Shown here: positions 1 through 9,825 of the stretch, in pieces
Numbering within the stretch: the stretch's first letter is position 1
Layout of the letters: the number at the start of each line of letters is the position of its first letter
Assembly: GCF_001655775.1 (NCBI RefSeq)
Contig: NZ_LXFF01000023.1
Location: forward strand, 56,217 to 120,216
Source of the DNA: Candidatus Arthromitus sp. SFB-turkey
GTDB taxonomy: Bacteria; Bacillota; Clostridia; Clostridiales; Clostridiaceae
Length of the DNA: 64,000 bases
Direction: 5' to 3'
Made by a program: the position numbers and the translations under genes
Notes under the pieces: model-generated
What the model was told of the DNA's origin: nothing
Databases searched by the model: none
Seen by the model: only the letters and a program-made list of their open reading frames with translations

Positions 1-1160
1 TTGATGTTAAAGATGCGTTAAGAACGTCTAATAATCATTTTTTCTATGAAGTTGGTAATAGGATGTATAATAGTAAAAATTCAAATCTTGAAGGTTTGGA
101 TGTTTTAGCTAATTGGGCTTGGAAATTTGGGCTTGGTAGGCCACCTAATAGTACTAAATATATTTCAACAACAGGAATAGAGTTGATAGAGACAACAGGT
201 CAAGTATTTAATTCGCAAAGTATGAAATCAAATATTGTAGCATTATCATCGTATAATATTGTTGATATTTTGAATAGAGGAGAATTCGGAAAGTATAAAT
301 TTAAACCTATTGATATATCTAAAAAAAATAGTGATGGAGAAAAATTGTCAAAATTAAAGAAGGAAATTAAAGACTTAGTAAAGAAAATATTAAGTGAAGA
401 TTTGCCATTAGATATAGAACAAGAAATATTAAATGAAAAAGTTAATTACTTAAGTACAAATCTTAAAGAGTTGTTTATTCAATTAGTGGGATATTATGCA
501 AAAGAATTTGGTATGAATTATGAGCAAAGTGATATTGATAATATGACAAATGCTATCACTGATTATATTTTGTATTCTTTAAGAACTGAGATTTATACAC
601 CTGGAAACGTTATAAATGCTTCTATAGGTCAAGGGATAAGTTTATTTACTCCAGTACAGCTTGTGAGTTATATTGCAACGCTTGTTAATGGAGGAATTAG
701 ATATAAATTAAATTTGGTTGATAAAATAGTTGATGTTGATAATAATTTAGTAAAAGAATATAATCCTGAAATTTTGGAAAAAGTTTATTTGAAGCAAGAG
801 AATGTAGATGCAGTGATAGAAGGTATGAGGAGAGTTAATAGGACTGGTAGTACTGCTAATGTATTTACAAATGGTAACTATTTTCCTATAGAGACTGGAG
901 GCAAAACAGGGACTGCAACGTTTAAAGAAGATGGGATGCAAGAAAAAGTAGGTAGGGCTGCTTATGGTGTTTTTGTAGGATTTGCTCCGGTAGAAAATCC
1001 AGAAATAGCTGTATGTGTTGTTTTATATGATGGTGGACATGGTTATTTTGGTGCGTATGTAGCAAGAGCTATATTTGAAGCTTATTTTAAAGAAAGGTTA
1101 CAGAAGGATTATCCTAAATATGTTCCAATGTTTCCTTATACTTATACTTTGATGGATTAA
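1..1160 (+). CDS. mrdA: Penicillin-binding protein 2-type D,D-transpeptidase, C-terminal part (cut by left edge)
   Basis: Class B PBP that cross-links peptidoglycan for cell elongation at the outer face of the membrane. The reading frame is open from the first complete codon at position 3, so the true start lies left of the window. Visible are an SxN motif (Ser-Asn-Asn, 27-35) and the KTG motif (903-911), set in the usual GGKTGTA context. The SxxK nucleophile motif must lie upstream. A Lys-rich stretch separates the two motifs, where clostridial PBP2 proteins carry an insertion. It is followed 17 bases later by minC and then minDE and rodA, the classic clostridial shape/division operon, which favours PBP2 over the septal SpoVD or PBP3 types. 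The family assignment is sure. The symbol rests on context. Confidence 0.88.
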   Translation, partial: DVKDALRTSNNHFFYEVGNRMYNSKNSNLEGLDVLANWAWKFGLGRPPNSTKYISTTGIELIETTGQVFNSQSMKSNIVALSSYNIVDILNRGEFGKYKFKPIDISKKNSDGEKLSKLKKEIKDLVKKILSEDLPLDIEQEILNEKVNYLSTNLKELFIQLVGYYAKEFGMNYEQSDIDNMTNAITDYILYSLRTEIYTPGNVINASIGQGISLFTPVQLVSYIATLVNGGIRYKLNLVDKIVDVDNNLVKEYNPEILEKVYLKQENVDAVIEGMRRVNRTGSTANVFTNGNYFPIETGGKTGTATFKEDGMQEKVGRAAYGVFVGFAPVENPEIAVCVVLYDGGHGYFGAYVARAIFEAYFKERLQKDYPKYVPMFPYTYTLMD

Positions 1161-1177
1161 TTTTTAGGAGGAAATTT

Positions 1178-1804
1178 ATGGGTAGTAATGGAGTGAAGAT
1201 TAAAGGTGGTAAGGATGGATTAGAAATAATATTTGATGATGATAGATATACTTATGATAAATTAGCTGTAGAGTTAATTGATAAAATGAAAGGAAATCTC
1301 AGATTTTTTAGGGAGTCATCCATCAAATTGATTATAGATTTTAATAAAATAGATAATGACATATTAAATGATATAAAAAGGTTTTTTGAAGATGATATAC
1401 AGGTAAAAAATTTAGTTTTAGAAGATAAAAATAATTATTGTTTGGAAAATAGTTCTTATTTTAGTGGTATAGATGAAGGGAAAACTAAGTTTATATATAA
1501 AACAATAAGAAGTGGACAAAAAGTTTTTTTTAATGGTAATGTCGTTGTAATTGGAGATATAAATAGTGGAGCAGAAGTTATAGCAACTGGGAATGTTATT
1601 GTTTTAGGTGAGTTGAAAGGAAGAGTTCATGCTGGGTTTAGTGGGAATAGGCAAACTGTTATTGCTGCATTTAGATTGTATCCTGAAATTTTACAAATAA
1701 GTGATACTGTAGCTACTTCACCTGAAGGATATCCAGAAGTTGCAAAATTAAAAAATGGTTGCATTGAAGTGGAACCATATAGTATAAATAAATATGTATA
1801 TTAG
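1178..1804 (+). CDS. minC: Septum site-determining protein MinC
   Basis: Inhibitor of FtsZ polymerisation, recruited to the membrane by MinD. The product is 208 residues. The C-terminal half is the beta-helical MinC domain, with successive Gly-containing turns (GNVVVIGDINSG, GNVIVLGELKGRVHAG) and the typical closing stretch around ILQISD. The N-terminal half is the weaker FtsZ-binding domain. The start ATG is preceded by GGAGG at a good distance. It sits between the PBP2 gene and minD. Identification follows from the C-terminal pattern together with the neighbours. Confidence 0.93.
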   Translation: MGSNGVKIKGGKDGLEIIFDDDRYTYDKLAVELIDKMKGNLRFFRESSIKLIIDFNKIDNDILNDIKRFFEDDIQVKNLVLEDKNNYCLENSSYFSGIDEGKTKFIYKTIRSGQKVFFNGNVVVIGDINSGAEVIATGNVIVLGELKGRVHAGFSGNRQTVIAAFRLYPEILQISDTVATSPEGYPEVAKLKNGCIEVEPYSINKYVY

Positions 1805-1882
1805 TAAAAATTTCCAATTCTTAATCATTAAATTTTATTAAAGTTATATTTTAATAATAGTGGTATTTGTAGGGGGTATACT

Positions 1883-2674
1883 ATGAGTGAATCAATAGTT
1901 ATAACATCAGGAAAAGGTGGAGTAGGTAAAACTACTACAACTGCTAATATAGGAACTGCACTTGCTTCTTTTGATAAAAGTGTTATAGTCGTTGATGGAG
2001 ATACGGGGTTAAGAAATTTAGACGTTTTGATGGGGTTAGAAAATAGGATAGTTTATACTCTATTAGATGTTATTGAAGGTAAATGTAAACTTAAGCAAGC
2101 TATTATAAAGGATAAGAGGTTTAATAATTTATATCTTCTTCCTACGGCTCAGACTAGAGATAAAAATGATATTACTACTAAGCAGATGCAAAAATTAATA
2201 AATGAGCTTAAACAAGATTTTGATTATGTTTTGATAGATTGTCCTGCAGGTATTGAACAAGGATTTGAAAATGCAATTATAGGTGCTGATAGAGCAATAG
2301 TTGTAGTTAATCCTGAAATAACATCTGTTAGGGATGCGGATAGAGTTATAGGGAAATTAGATGCCAAAGGTCTTGATAGGCATCAATTAATAATAAATAA
2401 GCTTAATTATTCAATGACTAAAAAAGGTGATATGTTAGATGTTGATGATATAATGGAGACGTTATCAATAAAACTTTTGGGAGTTGTACCTGATGATAAG
2501 GGTATAACTATATCTACGAATAAGGGTGAACCTGTAGTTCTGTCTAATAAGTCTAAAGCAGGTAGTGCTTATATTAATATTGCTAGAAGAATAATGGGTG
2601 AAGAAGTTCCATTTATGAATTTAGGAGATGAAAATGGATTTTTTAAGTCTTTAGTTAATATTTTTAAAAGATAG
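1883..2674 (+). CDS. minD: Septum site-determining protein MinD (membrane ATPase)
   Basis: Walker-type ATPase that dimerises on ATP, binds the membrane by a C-terminal amphipathic helix and carries MinC. The product is 263 residues, normal for the family. The deviant Walker A motif GKGGVGKTT is near residue 10, DGDTGLRNLD follows, and DYVLIDCPAG is near residue 115. The last residues (FFKSLVNIFKR) form the short amphipathic membrane-targeting helix. The ATG follows a run of five G that serves as the ribosome site. The 78 bases between minC and minD hold no clear terminator. Confidence 0.97.
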   Translation: MSESIVITSGKGGVGKTTTTANIGTALASFDKSVIVVDGDTGLRNLDVLMGLENRIVYTLLDVIEGKCKLKQAIIKDKRFNNLYLLPTAQTRDKNDITTKQMQKLINELKQDFDYVLIDCPAGIEQGFENAIIGADRAIVVVNPEITSVRDADRVIGKLDAKGLDRHQLIINKLNYSMTKKGDMLDVDDIMETLSIKLLGVVPDDKGITISTNKGEPVVLSNKSKAGSAYINIARRIMGEEVPFMNLGDENGFFKSLVNIFKR

Positions 2675-2699
2675 TAAAGGTTTTGGGAGGTGTGTCATA

Positions 2700-2966
2700 A
2701 TGTTAAAATTTCTTTATAGTAGACCTTTACCTAAAGAAATAGCTAGAGATAGACTTAAGTTTATAATTATTAATGATAGGGACGGTATAACACCTTATGT
2801 TTTAGATATTATTAAAAATGAAATTCTAACAATAATTGTTAAGTATGTAAATATTGATGTTAATAGTGTTTCAATTAATTTGTACAATGGTGGAGAATTT
2901 GATGTTGAGGGGAAATCTTCGAGGTTAGTGCTAACGGTTCCTTTTTATCAAAATTGTAATAAATAA
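2700..2966 (+). CDS. minE: Cell division topological specificity factor MinE
   Basis: Activator of the MinD ATPase. The product is 88 residues, the normal MinE length, with the family pattern of a short N-terminal helix, then ARDRLKFIIINDRDG and a C-terminal beta/alpha dimerisation part. It lies 25 bases after minD with a GGGAGG ribosome site. Having MinE rather than only DivIVA means a MinCDE-type oscillator is likely, which many clostridia have and Bacillus lacks. Confidence 0.93.
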   Translation: MLKFLYSRPLPKEIARDRLKFIIINDRDGITPYVLDIIKNEILTIIVKYVNIDVNSVSINLYNGGEFDVEGKSSRLVLTVPFYQNCNK

Positions 2967-2979
2967 AGGTGAGAGTTTA

Positions 2980-4098
2980 TTGAAATATATTTTGTTAAAA
3001 ATTCGTCAGGTTAGGCGAATTGATTTTGTTATATTATTTAGTGTAATTGTTTTAGCTTTATATGGAGTTATCAACATATTTAATGCAACTAATTCTAATT
3101 CTGCAAGAAGACAATTGTTGTTTGTTATAGTGTCATTAATTATTTTATGTATAATTTTGTTTATAGATTATTCCAATATAAAGCCATTTATATCTTTGTT
3201 GTATTATTCGAATGTTATATTACTTATATTTACAAAGATATTTAGTGAAAAAGTAAATGGTGCGAATGGATGGATTCAAATAGGTAGTTTTACTTTACAA
3301 CCTTCTGAGTTTATGAAAATTTCTTTGATTTTAATGTTAGCTAAGGTTATAGATGAGAATGAGGGTAAGATAAATGAAAAAAATATGATTTTTAAATTAA
3401 TGTATTATATAATTGTACCTGTTATAGCTATTGTTATTCAACCCGATATGGGAATGACCTTGGTTTGTTTTATAATGAGTATGGGTATTTTATTTGTGGC
3501 TGGATTAAATATTAAATTTTTTTTGGGAGGTTTTTTACTTTCTATTTTTTCTGTGTTATTAATTTGGGATACAGATATTTTACCTCAGTATTGGAAAAGT
3601 AGAATAATTTCTTTTCTTAATCCGTCAGCAGATTCTTTAGGAAATGGACTTCAAGTGTTACAGTCTAAGATTGGGGTAGGGTCTGGAGGAATTTGGGGTA
3701 AGCATAATATTCTTTCGGGTAATAATCAAGATAGTTATGTATCTCAGTTCGTGCCTGAACCACAAAATGATTTTATATTTTCAATTATTGGAGAGTATTG
3801 GGGATTCGTAGGTGCTATAGTATTATTAGTTATATTTTTAATTATAATTTTAAGAATGATTAAGGTAGCTAGAAATTCTAAAGATGTTTTTGGAGAATTA
3901 TTTTGTGTTGGAATGATATTTTACATATTATATTCGGTTTTTCAAAATATTGGAATGACTATAGGATTGTTACCTGTTACTGGTATTAATCTTCCTTTTA
4001 TAAGTTATGGAGGAAGTTCAATATTAAGTAATATGATTGGTATTGCTATGGTTTTAAATATTAATATGCGTAAAGATCCTATTGCATTTAGTGTTTAG
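2980..4098 (+). CDS. rodA: RodA/FtsW/SpoVE-family peptidoglycan glycosyltransferase
   Basis: Multi-pass SEDS protein that polymerises lipid II, here most likely as the partner of the PBP2 encoded at the start of the operon. The product is 372 residues with about ten hydrophobic segments. SEDS hallmarks are visible: NGANGWIQIG near residue 90, QPSEFMKIS just after, QPDMGMTLV near residue 155 and INLPFISYGGSS near the C-terminus. It starts at a TTG 13 bases after minE behind AAAGGTGAG. Family membership is certain. RodA rather than FtsW or SpoVE is inferred from position. Confidence 0.93.
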   Translation: MKYILLKIRQVRRIDFVILFSVIVLALYGVINIFNATNSNSARRQLLFVIVSLIILCIILFIDYSNIKPFISLLYYSNVILLIFTKIFSEKVNGANGWIQIGSFTLQPSEFMKISLILMLAKVIDENEGKINEKNMIFKLMYYIIVPVIAIVIQPDMGMTLVCFIMSMGILFVAGLNIKFFLGGFLLSIFSVLLIWDTDILPQYWKSRIISFLNPSADSLGNGLQVLQSKIGVGSGGIWGKHNILSGNNQDSYVSQFVPEPQNDFIFSIIGEYWGFVGAIVLLVIFLIIILRMIKVARNSKDVFGELFCVGMIFYILYSVFQNIGMTIGLLPVTGINLPFISYGGSSILSNMIGIAMVLNINMRKDPIAFSV

Positions 4099-4172
4099 TT
4101 TTTATTAGTTATATAAAGTTAATTCGGGAAATATATTTATAAAATAATTAATTAAATTTTATAGGTGTATTT

Positions 4173-5030
4173 TTGTATAGTGATTATAGAATATTAAAAT
4201 TCATTTTAATTATTTTATATTGTGTTATTTTTATAAAGAATATCGAGTATGTTTTATTTTCAGTTTTGGCTATTTGTATACACGAATTAGCACATATTGT
4301 ATTTTTGAAAATTAGTGGTGTAAGTATAGTAAATTTTAAAGTTTCATTTTTAGGTTTTGAAATATATTTAAGAGAAAAAAAATGTATTAATAGGGAACTT
4401 ATTGTATATTTTGTAGGAAGTTTATCTAATATATTGATTGGTATTTTATTTTTGGTTATTAAAAATATATTTACTGTGGAGATTTTTGATAAATTTATAA
4501 TTGTTAATTTTGTAATTGGATTTGTAAATTTGATTCCGGTATTTCCTTTAGATGGTGCTATTATTCTTAAAAATATATTATTTAGAAAGTTTAGATTAAA
4601 TACTGCAGTGTTTATAAGTATTTTTGTAAGTGTATTTTTAGCAATTATTATATTGATATTTATTATGAGTTTATTTTTAAAATTTTCATTTATTAATATT
4701 ACTTATGTAGTAGTGTTTATTTTTGTAATTGTAAGTACATATAAAGAGTATAGGTTATTTATAAGTACTTTTGTAGTTAGTAAAATTGATTATAAAAAAT
4801 ATTTGTTTTTGAAAGAAAAGTATCTTAAGACTGTTTTAATTTCAGTGACTTATGATACTGAATTATTAGATCTAATTAGATTATATAAGTTTAGTAGATT
4901 CTCAGTATTTTGTTTTTTAGATGGTGAACTTAAAATTATAGGAATGATGAACGAATTTAATGTATTGGAATGTTATAAGAAATTTGGAAATATTACGATT
5001 AGGAAGTATTATGAAAAAAATTTAAAATAG
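4173..5030 (+). CDS. spoIVFB: SpoIVFB-like M50 intramembrane zinc metalloprotease
   Basis: Site-2-type protease. In sporulating Firmicutes SpoIVFB cleaves pro-sigma-K in the outer forespore membrane. The product is 285 residues and very hydrophobic. The zinc motif HELAH lies in the second hydrophobic segment (near residue 38). The third ligand region, FPLDG, is preceded by the NLIPV loop near residue 125. The C-terminal 80 residues are soluble and CBS-like. It starts with TTG behind ATAGGTG. The position directly after rodA and before rplU is the usual clostridial place, but the M23-like SpoIVFA gene that often precedes it is absent. Confidence 0.85.
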   Translation: MYSDYRILKFILIILYCVIFIKNIEYVLFSVLAICIHELAHIVFLKISGVSIVNFKVSFLGFEIYLREKKCINRELIVYFVGSLSNILIGILFLVIKNIFTVEIFDKFIIVNFVIGFVNLIPVFPLDGAIILKNILFRKFRLNTAVFISIFVSVFLAIIILIFIMSLFLKFSFINITYVVVFIFVIVSTYKEYRLFISTFVVSKIDYKKYLFLKEKYLKTVLISVTYDTELLDLIRLYKFSRFSVFCFLDGELKIIGMMNEFNVLECYKKFGNITIRKYYEKNLK

Positions 5031-5060
5031 ATTGGGAAATATTTTCCCAATCTATTTTTT
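5027..5060. terminator. Bidirectional intrinsic terminator after spoIVFB
   Basis: Perfect 13-bp inverted repeat (5027-5039 with 5043-5055) with a three-base loop, followed by a T run on the plus strand. A matching A-rich run on the left gives a U tract for minus-strand transcripts too. It starts inside the last codons of spoIVFB. Confidence 0.88.
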
Positions 5061-5131
5061 TAATTTAATACAAGACCGATAAATAAAATGAATATTATCC
5101 AAAATGAAAATAATGCAACCTGAAGTTTCAT
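5060..5131 (-). CDS. Candidate 23-residue membrane peptide
   Basis: Small reading frame on the minus strand, too short for normal gene finders. It reads MKLQVALFSFWIIFILFIGL plus VLN. It has an ATG preceded by AGGAGA at a six-base distance, one hydrophobic segment spanning almost the whole peptide, and a stop at the edge of the shared terminator. I do not recognise the family. The good ribosome site, the membrane-segment composition and the terminator placed just behind the stop argue for a real gene. The short length and AT-rich base composition argue for caution. Confidence 0.45.
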   Translation of the reverse strand: MKLQVALFSFWIIFILFIGLVLN

Positions 5132-5217
5132 TTAATATCTCCTGCAATATATTTGTGCAAATACGATGACAATTATAATATAAAATTTTAAAATTTACAA
5201 TATAAATATGTTTATAT

Positions 5218-5246
5218 TTGCATTTTTTCATGAAATATGTTACAAT
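5218..5246 (+). promoter_or_regulatory. Sigma-A promoter of the rplU operon
   Basis: TTGCAT at 5218-5223, a 17-base spacer, then TACAAT at 5241-5246. Transcription would begin near 5253, just at the start of the L21 leader. Confidence 0.75.
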
Positions 5247-5249
5247 CTC

Positions 5250-5320
5250 TCAAGTAACCGCACTTTATAGGTATTTAAGATAATGGTTCACCTATTGGGG
5301 CGAGTCTTATTTTTATTGAG
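5250..5320 (+). ncRNA. L21 ribosomal protein leader (autoregulatory 5' RNA)
   Basis: The untranslated stretch after the promoter contains AAGTAACCGCAC, then a hairpin pairing ATAGGT with ACCTAT, and GGGGCGAGTC. This arrangement is characteristic of the Firmicute L21 leader found upstream of rplU, which is thought to be bound by a product of its own operon. It ends just before the GAGGAGG ribosome site. Confidence 0.82.
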
Positions 5321-5330
5321 GAGGTTTTTT

Positions 5331-5645
5331 ATGTATGCTATTATAGAAACTGGTGGAAAACAGTATAAAGTAAAAGAAGGGGACATTATATACATAGAAA
5401 AATTGGATTTGAATGCTAATGATTCATATGAGTTTAACAATGTTTTAGCTGTTTTTGGTGAAGGTTCAAATGTTAAATTTGGAAAACCTTTTGTAGATGG
5501 AGCTAAGGTTAAAGCAAGTGTTGTTGCTCAAGTTAAAGGTAAAAAAATAATAGTTTTTAAATATAAGCCAAAGAAAGATTATAGAAGAAAAAATGGACAT
5601 AGACAGCCTTATACAAAGGTAAAGATTGAAAAGATAGAGGCTTAA
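5331..5645 (+). CDS. rplU: 50S ribosomal protein L21
   Basis: Large-subunit protein of 104 residues beginning [14 protein letters not shown], the universal L21 N-terminus. The ATG at 5331 is chosen over an in-frame upstream ATG at 5283 because it sits right after GAGGAGG and starts at the conserved residue; the longer frame would translate the leader RNA. The conserved [17 protein letters not shown] stretch lies near the C-terminus. First gene of the rplU-prp-rpmA-obg operon. Confidence 0.97.
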   Translation: MYAIIETGGKQYKVKEGDIIYIEKLDLNANDSYEFNNVLAVFGEGSNVKFGKPFVDGAKVKASVVAQVKGKKIIVFKYKPKKDYRRKNGHRQPYTKVKIEKIEA

Positions 5646-5647
5646 TT

Positions 5648-5983
5648 TTGATTAATATACGATTAGTTCGTAAAAATGATAATTTTATTAAATTAGAAGT
5701 ATGTGGTCATTCAGGTTATGATATATTAGGTAGAGATATTGTTTGTGCTGCGGTTTCTACTATTACTCAAGGTGTTGTTATTGGGTTAGAGGAAGTTATA
5801 TGTAAAGATTTTTATTATCGTATAGATGATAAAAATGCTTCTGTTTTTATAGACATTTCTCGTTATGATAAAGGTAATATGAGTAAAGCACAAATATTAT
5901 TAAATACTTTTAAGTATACTATTGATAGTTTGATTTTAGATTATGGAAAATATATTAAAATGAGAATTGAGGAGGAGCAATAA
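5648..5983 (+). CDS. prp: Ribosomal-processing cysteine protease Prp
   Basis: Essential Firmicute protease that removes the N-terminal extension of ribosomal protein L27. The product is 111 residues. The catalytic pair is visible as the His of CGHSGY and the Cys of DIVCAAVS, 12 residues apart as expected. It begins at a TTG two bases after rplU and lies directly before rpmA, the invariant order in Firmicutes that carry the long form of L27. Confidence 0.93.
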   Translation: MINIRLVRKNDNFIKLEVCGHSGYDILGRDIVCAAVSTITQGVVIGLEEVICKDFYYRIDDKNASVFIDISRYDKGNMSKAQILLNTFKYTIDSLILDYGKYIKMRIEEEQ

Positions 5984-5985
5984 GG

Positions 5986-6273
5986 ATGAGAATTAATATT
6001 CAATTGTTTGCATCTAAAAAAGGTGTTGGTAGCTCCAAGAATGGTAGAGAAAGTCATTCTAAAAGACTTGGGGTTAAAAGATCAGATGGTCAATTTGTTT
6101 TAGCTGGTAACATATTGATGAGACAAAGAGGTACCAAAATTCATCCAGGTACTAATGTTGGTCTAGGTAAAGATCATACTCTTTTTGCAAAAGTTGATGG
6201 TGTTGTTAGATTTGAAACATTCGGTAAAAACAAAAAGAGAGCTAGTGTTTATCCAGTTGAAGTGAGTATTTAG
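5986..6273 (+). CDS. rpmA: 50S ribosomal protein L27 with Prp-cleaved N-terminal extension
   Basis: Large-subunit protein whose N-terminus reaches the peptidyl transferase centre. The product is 95 residues. It begins [13 protein letters not shown]: the IQLFA segment is the Firmicute pre-L27 extension cleaved by Prp before the SKKG that becomes the mature end. The conserved [12 protein letters not shown] and [10 protein letters not shown] stretches follow. The ATG overlaps the end region of prp and sits behind AAGG. Lack of cleavage would block the ribosome, so this gene and prp form one functional pair. Confidence 0.97.
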   Translation: MRINIQLFASKKGVGSSKNGRESHSKRLGVKRSDGQFVLAGNILMRQRGTKIHPGTNVGLGKDHTLFAKVDGVVRFETFGKNKKRASVYPVEVSI

Positions 6274-6291
6274 TTTTATTTAATATTTTAA

Positions 6292-7659
<1,368 letters not shown>

Positions 7660-7695
7660 AATAATCTTAAAAAATTTAATTGAAGGTGTTTAACT

Positions 7696-8298
7696 TTGAA
7701 GTTTGGAATTTTTGGAGGAACATTTAATCCAATTCATAATGGACATATAAATATAGCTTTAAAAATTTATGATAAATTTTCTCTAGATAAAATTTTGTTT
7801 ATGCCTAATAAAATACCACCACACAAAAATATCAAAAATGTATTGGATGAGAAAATTCGTCTTGATATGATTAATATTGCTATAAAAAATTATGAATTTT
7901 TGAATATTGAAGATTATGAATTAAAAAAAGATAATATTTCCTATACTTATGAAAGTTTAGAGTATTTAGATAGGATATATAAGGGAATTGAATTATTTTT
8001 TATAATAGGTTCAGATAGTTTTCTTAATTTTGATAAATGGCAGAAAATCGAAAGAATTTTTAGAAGTTCAAATATTGTTGTTTATTTGAGAGAAGAAGCT
8101 CATAAAGATAGAATAATTAAAATTAAAGAAAGATATGAAGAGCTTTATAAGGGAAAAATATATTTACTTTTTGATAAAATAATAGATATATCTTCTACAG
8201 AAATTCGTGAAAAAATATTTAATGGAGATGATATATCTAATTTAGTTCCTAAGTGTGTGTATGAATATATAATTTCAAAAGGATTATATAGGGAGTAA
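7696..8298 (+). CDS. nadD: Nicotinate-nucleotide adenylyltransferase NadD
   Basis: Makes deamido-NAD from nicotinate mononucleotide and ATP. The product is 200 residues. The nucleotidyltransferase signature GGTFNPIHNGH is at residues 7-17 and the second ISSTEIR signature lies near residue 165. It starts at TTG 7696 behind GAAGGTG. It is followed after three bases by yqeK, the standard nadD-yqeK pair. Confidence 0.96.
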   Translation: MKFGIFGGTFNPIHNGHINIALKIYDKFSLDKILFMPNKIPPHKNIKNVLDEKIRLDMINIAIKNYEFLNIEDYELKKDNISYTYESLEYLDRIYKGIELFFIIGSDSFLNFDKWQKIERIFRSSNIVVYLREEAHKDRIIKIKERYEELYKGKIYLLFDKIIDISSTEIREKIFNGDDISNLVPKCVYEYIISKGLYRE

Positions 8299-8301
8299 AT
8301 T

Positions 8302-8886
8302 ATGGATTTTGAAAAAATAGATAGTTATTTGAAAGAAAATTTAAATGAGTTTAGATATCAACATACTTTAAGGGTTGTTGATATGGGAATTATTTTAGCT
8401 AATAAGCATGGGTATGATGATATTTTAAAAGTTAAGCTTGCTTGTTATTTTCATGATGCTGGAAAAAATTTATCTCCTAATAAAATTTTAGATATGGTTT
8501 CAAATGAAGGATATAAACTTACATGTGAAGAAATTGAAAATATTCATATTTATCATGGTGTTGCTTCTATGATTATTGCACGTGATAAATTTAATATTAA
8601 TGACATGGAAGTTTTAAATGCTATAAAAAATCACGTTACAGGTGTAGAAAAAATGACTATTCTTGATAAAATTGTTTTTTTGGCTGATTTTTTTGAAATG
8701 GGTAGGGATTTTGATAGAGTTCATAAATCAAGAGATGCAGCTATAATAGATCTAAATTTAGATGAGGCTTTAATTTTAGCATATGATTCTACAATTAATG
8801 AGTTGGTTTCAAAAAGAAGATTTATACATGAAAATACTTTAAGGGCAAGAAATTTTATTTTAAGAAAACTTAATAATTGTTGTTGA
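8302..8886 (+). CDS. yqeK: YqeK family HD-domain hydrolase (Ap4A hydrolase type)
   Basis: HD-superfamily phosphohydrolase of 194 residues. Members of this family hydrolyse diadenosine tetraphosphate symmetrically. Metal ligands are visible: H in RYQHTLRV, HD in CYFHDAGKN, H in IYHGVAS, and a late D in AYDST. It overlaps the following pseudouridine synthase start (TGATG). In many clostridia the next genes would be lytR and rsfS; here they are missing at this place. Confidence 0.9.
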   Translation: MDFEKIDSYLKENLNEFRYQHTLRVVDMGIILANKHGYDDILKVKLACYFHDAGKNLSPNKILDMVSNEGYKLTCEEIENIHIYHGVASMIIARDKFNINDMEVLNAIKNHVTGVEKMTILDKIVFLADFFEMGRDFDRVHKSRDAAIIDLNLDEALILAYDSTINELVSKRRFIHENTLRARNFILRKLNNCC

Positions 8887-9809
8887 TGAAAGGAATTTTT
8901 GAAAGCTTGAATTTTTTAAAATATAAAATTTTACATGATATTAAAGATGTTAAAATAAGGGATTATTTAAAGTATGAAAAAGGATTAAGTTCTAGATTTA
9001 TTAAACAGGCATCTATTGAAAGAAGGGTTTTGGTTAATGGTTCTAGTGTAAAATTGAACTATTACCTTAAAAAAGGTGATGAGATTAATATAAAAATAAA
9101 TAGAAAAGATGAAACTCAAAATATAGAGCCGATTTTTATGGAGTTAGATATTATTTATGAAGATGAATTTATACTTGTTATAAATAAACCTCCATTTATA
9201 GTTGTTCATCCAAGTAAAAGCCATGAAATATCTCTTGCAAATGGTATTATGTATCATTTTAAAGTTAATAATAGTGATTCTATTGTTAGGCTTGTAAATA
9301 GACTTGATATGAATACTTCAGGAATGTTGGTTGTTGCGAAAAATCAATATTCTCATATGTTTTTGTCCAAACTTATTCAAGAGAATATTTTTAAGAAGGA
9401 GTATCTAGCAATTGTTCATGGAAATCTTAAAGAGGTTGAGGGAGTTATAGAGAAAAATATTTTTAGACCATCAGATGATTCAATTAAAAGAGTTGTTCAT
9501 AATACAGAAGGGCAATATGCTAAGACCATTTATAAAGTTATTGAACGATATGAAAATAGTGATCTAGTTAATGTTTTAATAGAAACTGGCAGAACTCATC
9601 AAATAAGAGTACATATGAATTATTTAGGACATCCTATAGTTGGAGATGATTTGTATGGATTTGAAAATTCTGAGGTTAAAAGACAATTGCTTCATGCACA
9701 TAAGATAAAATTTCATCATCCATATACAAAAGAAGTGTTAACTTTTAAATGTCCGATGCCTGATGATATGTTAAATTATATAGAAAAGCAAAATAATCTT
9801 AAAATTTAG
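8886..9809 (+). CDS. RluA-family pseudouridine synthase with S4 domain
   Basis: RNA modification enzyme of the RluA/RluD branch. The product is about 307 residues. An S4-like RNA-binding domain spans roughly residues 15-75 (SSRFIKQA..RRVLVNG). The catalytic domain carries the signature RLVNRLDMNTSGMLVV, with the catalytic Asp in RLD, and GRTHQIRVHM further on. ATG 8886 overlaps the yqeK stop by one base; upstream in-frame TTGs at 8877 and 8880 are possible but lack a ribosome site. The substrate (23S rRNA or tRNA) cannot be told. Confidence 0.9.
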   Translation: MKGIFESLNFLKYKILHDIKDVKIRDYLKYEKGLSSRFIKQASIERRVLVNGSSVKLNYYLKKGDEINIKINRKDETQNIEPIFMELDIIYEDEFILVINKPPFIVVHPSKSHEISLANGIMYHFKVNNSDSIVRLVNRLDMNTSGMLVVAKNQYSHMFLSKLIQENIFKKEYLAIVHGNLKEVEGVIEKNIFRPSDDSIKRVVHNTEGQYAKTIYKVIERYENSDLVNVLIETGRTHQIRVHMNYLGHPIVGDDLYGFENSEVKRQLLHAHKIKFHHPYTKEVLTFKCPMPDDMLNYIEKQNNLKI

Positions 9810-9825
9810 ATTATTTTGCTTTTTT
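9784..9825. terminator. Bidirectional terminator between the pseudouridine synthase and dacF
   Basis: 16-bp inverted repeat (9784-9799 with 9808-9823) flanked by A and T runs. It begins within the last codons of the plus-strand gene and touches the stop of the minus-strand carboxypeptidase. Confidence 0.88.
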
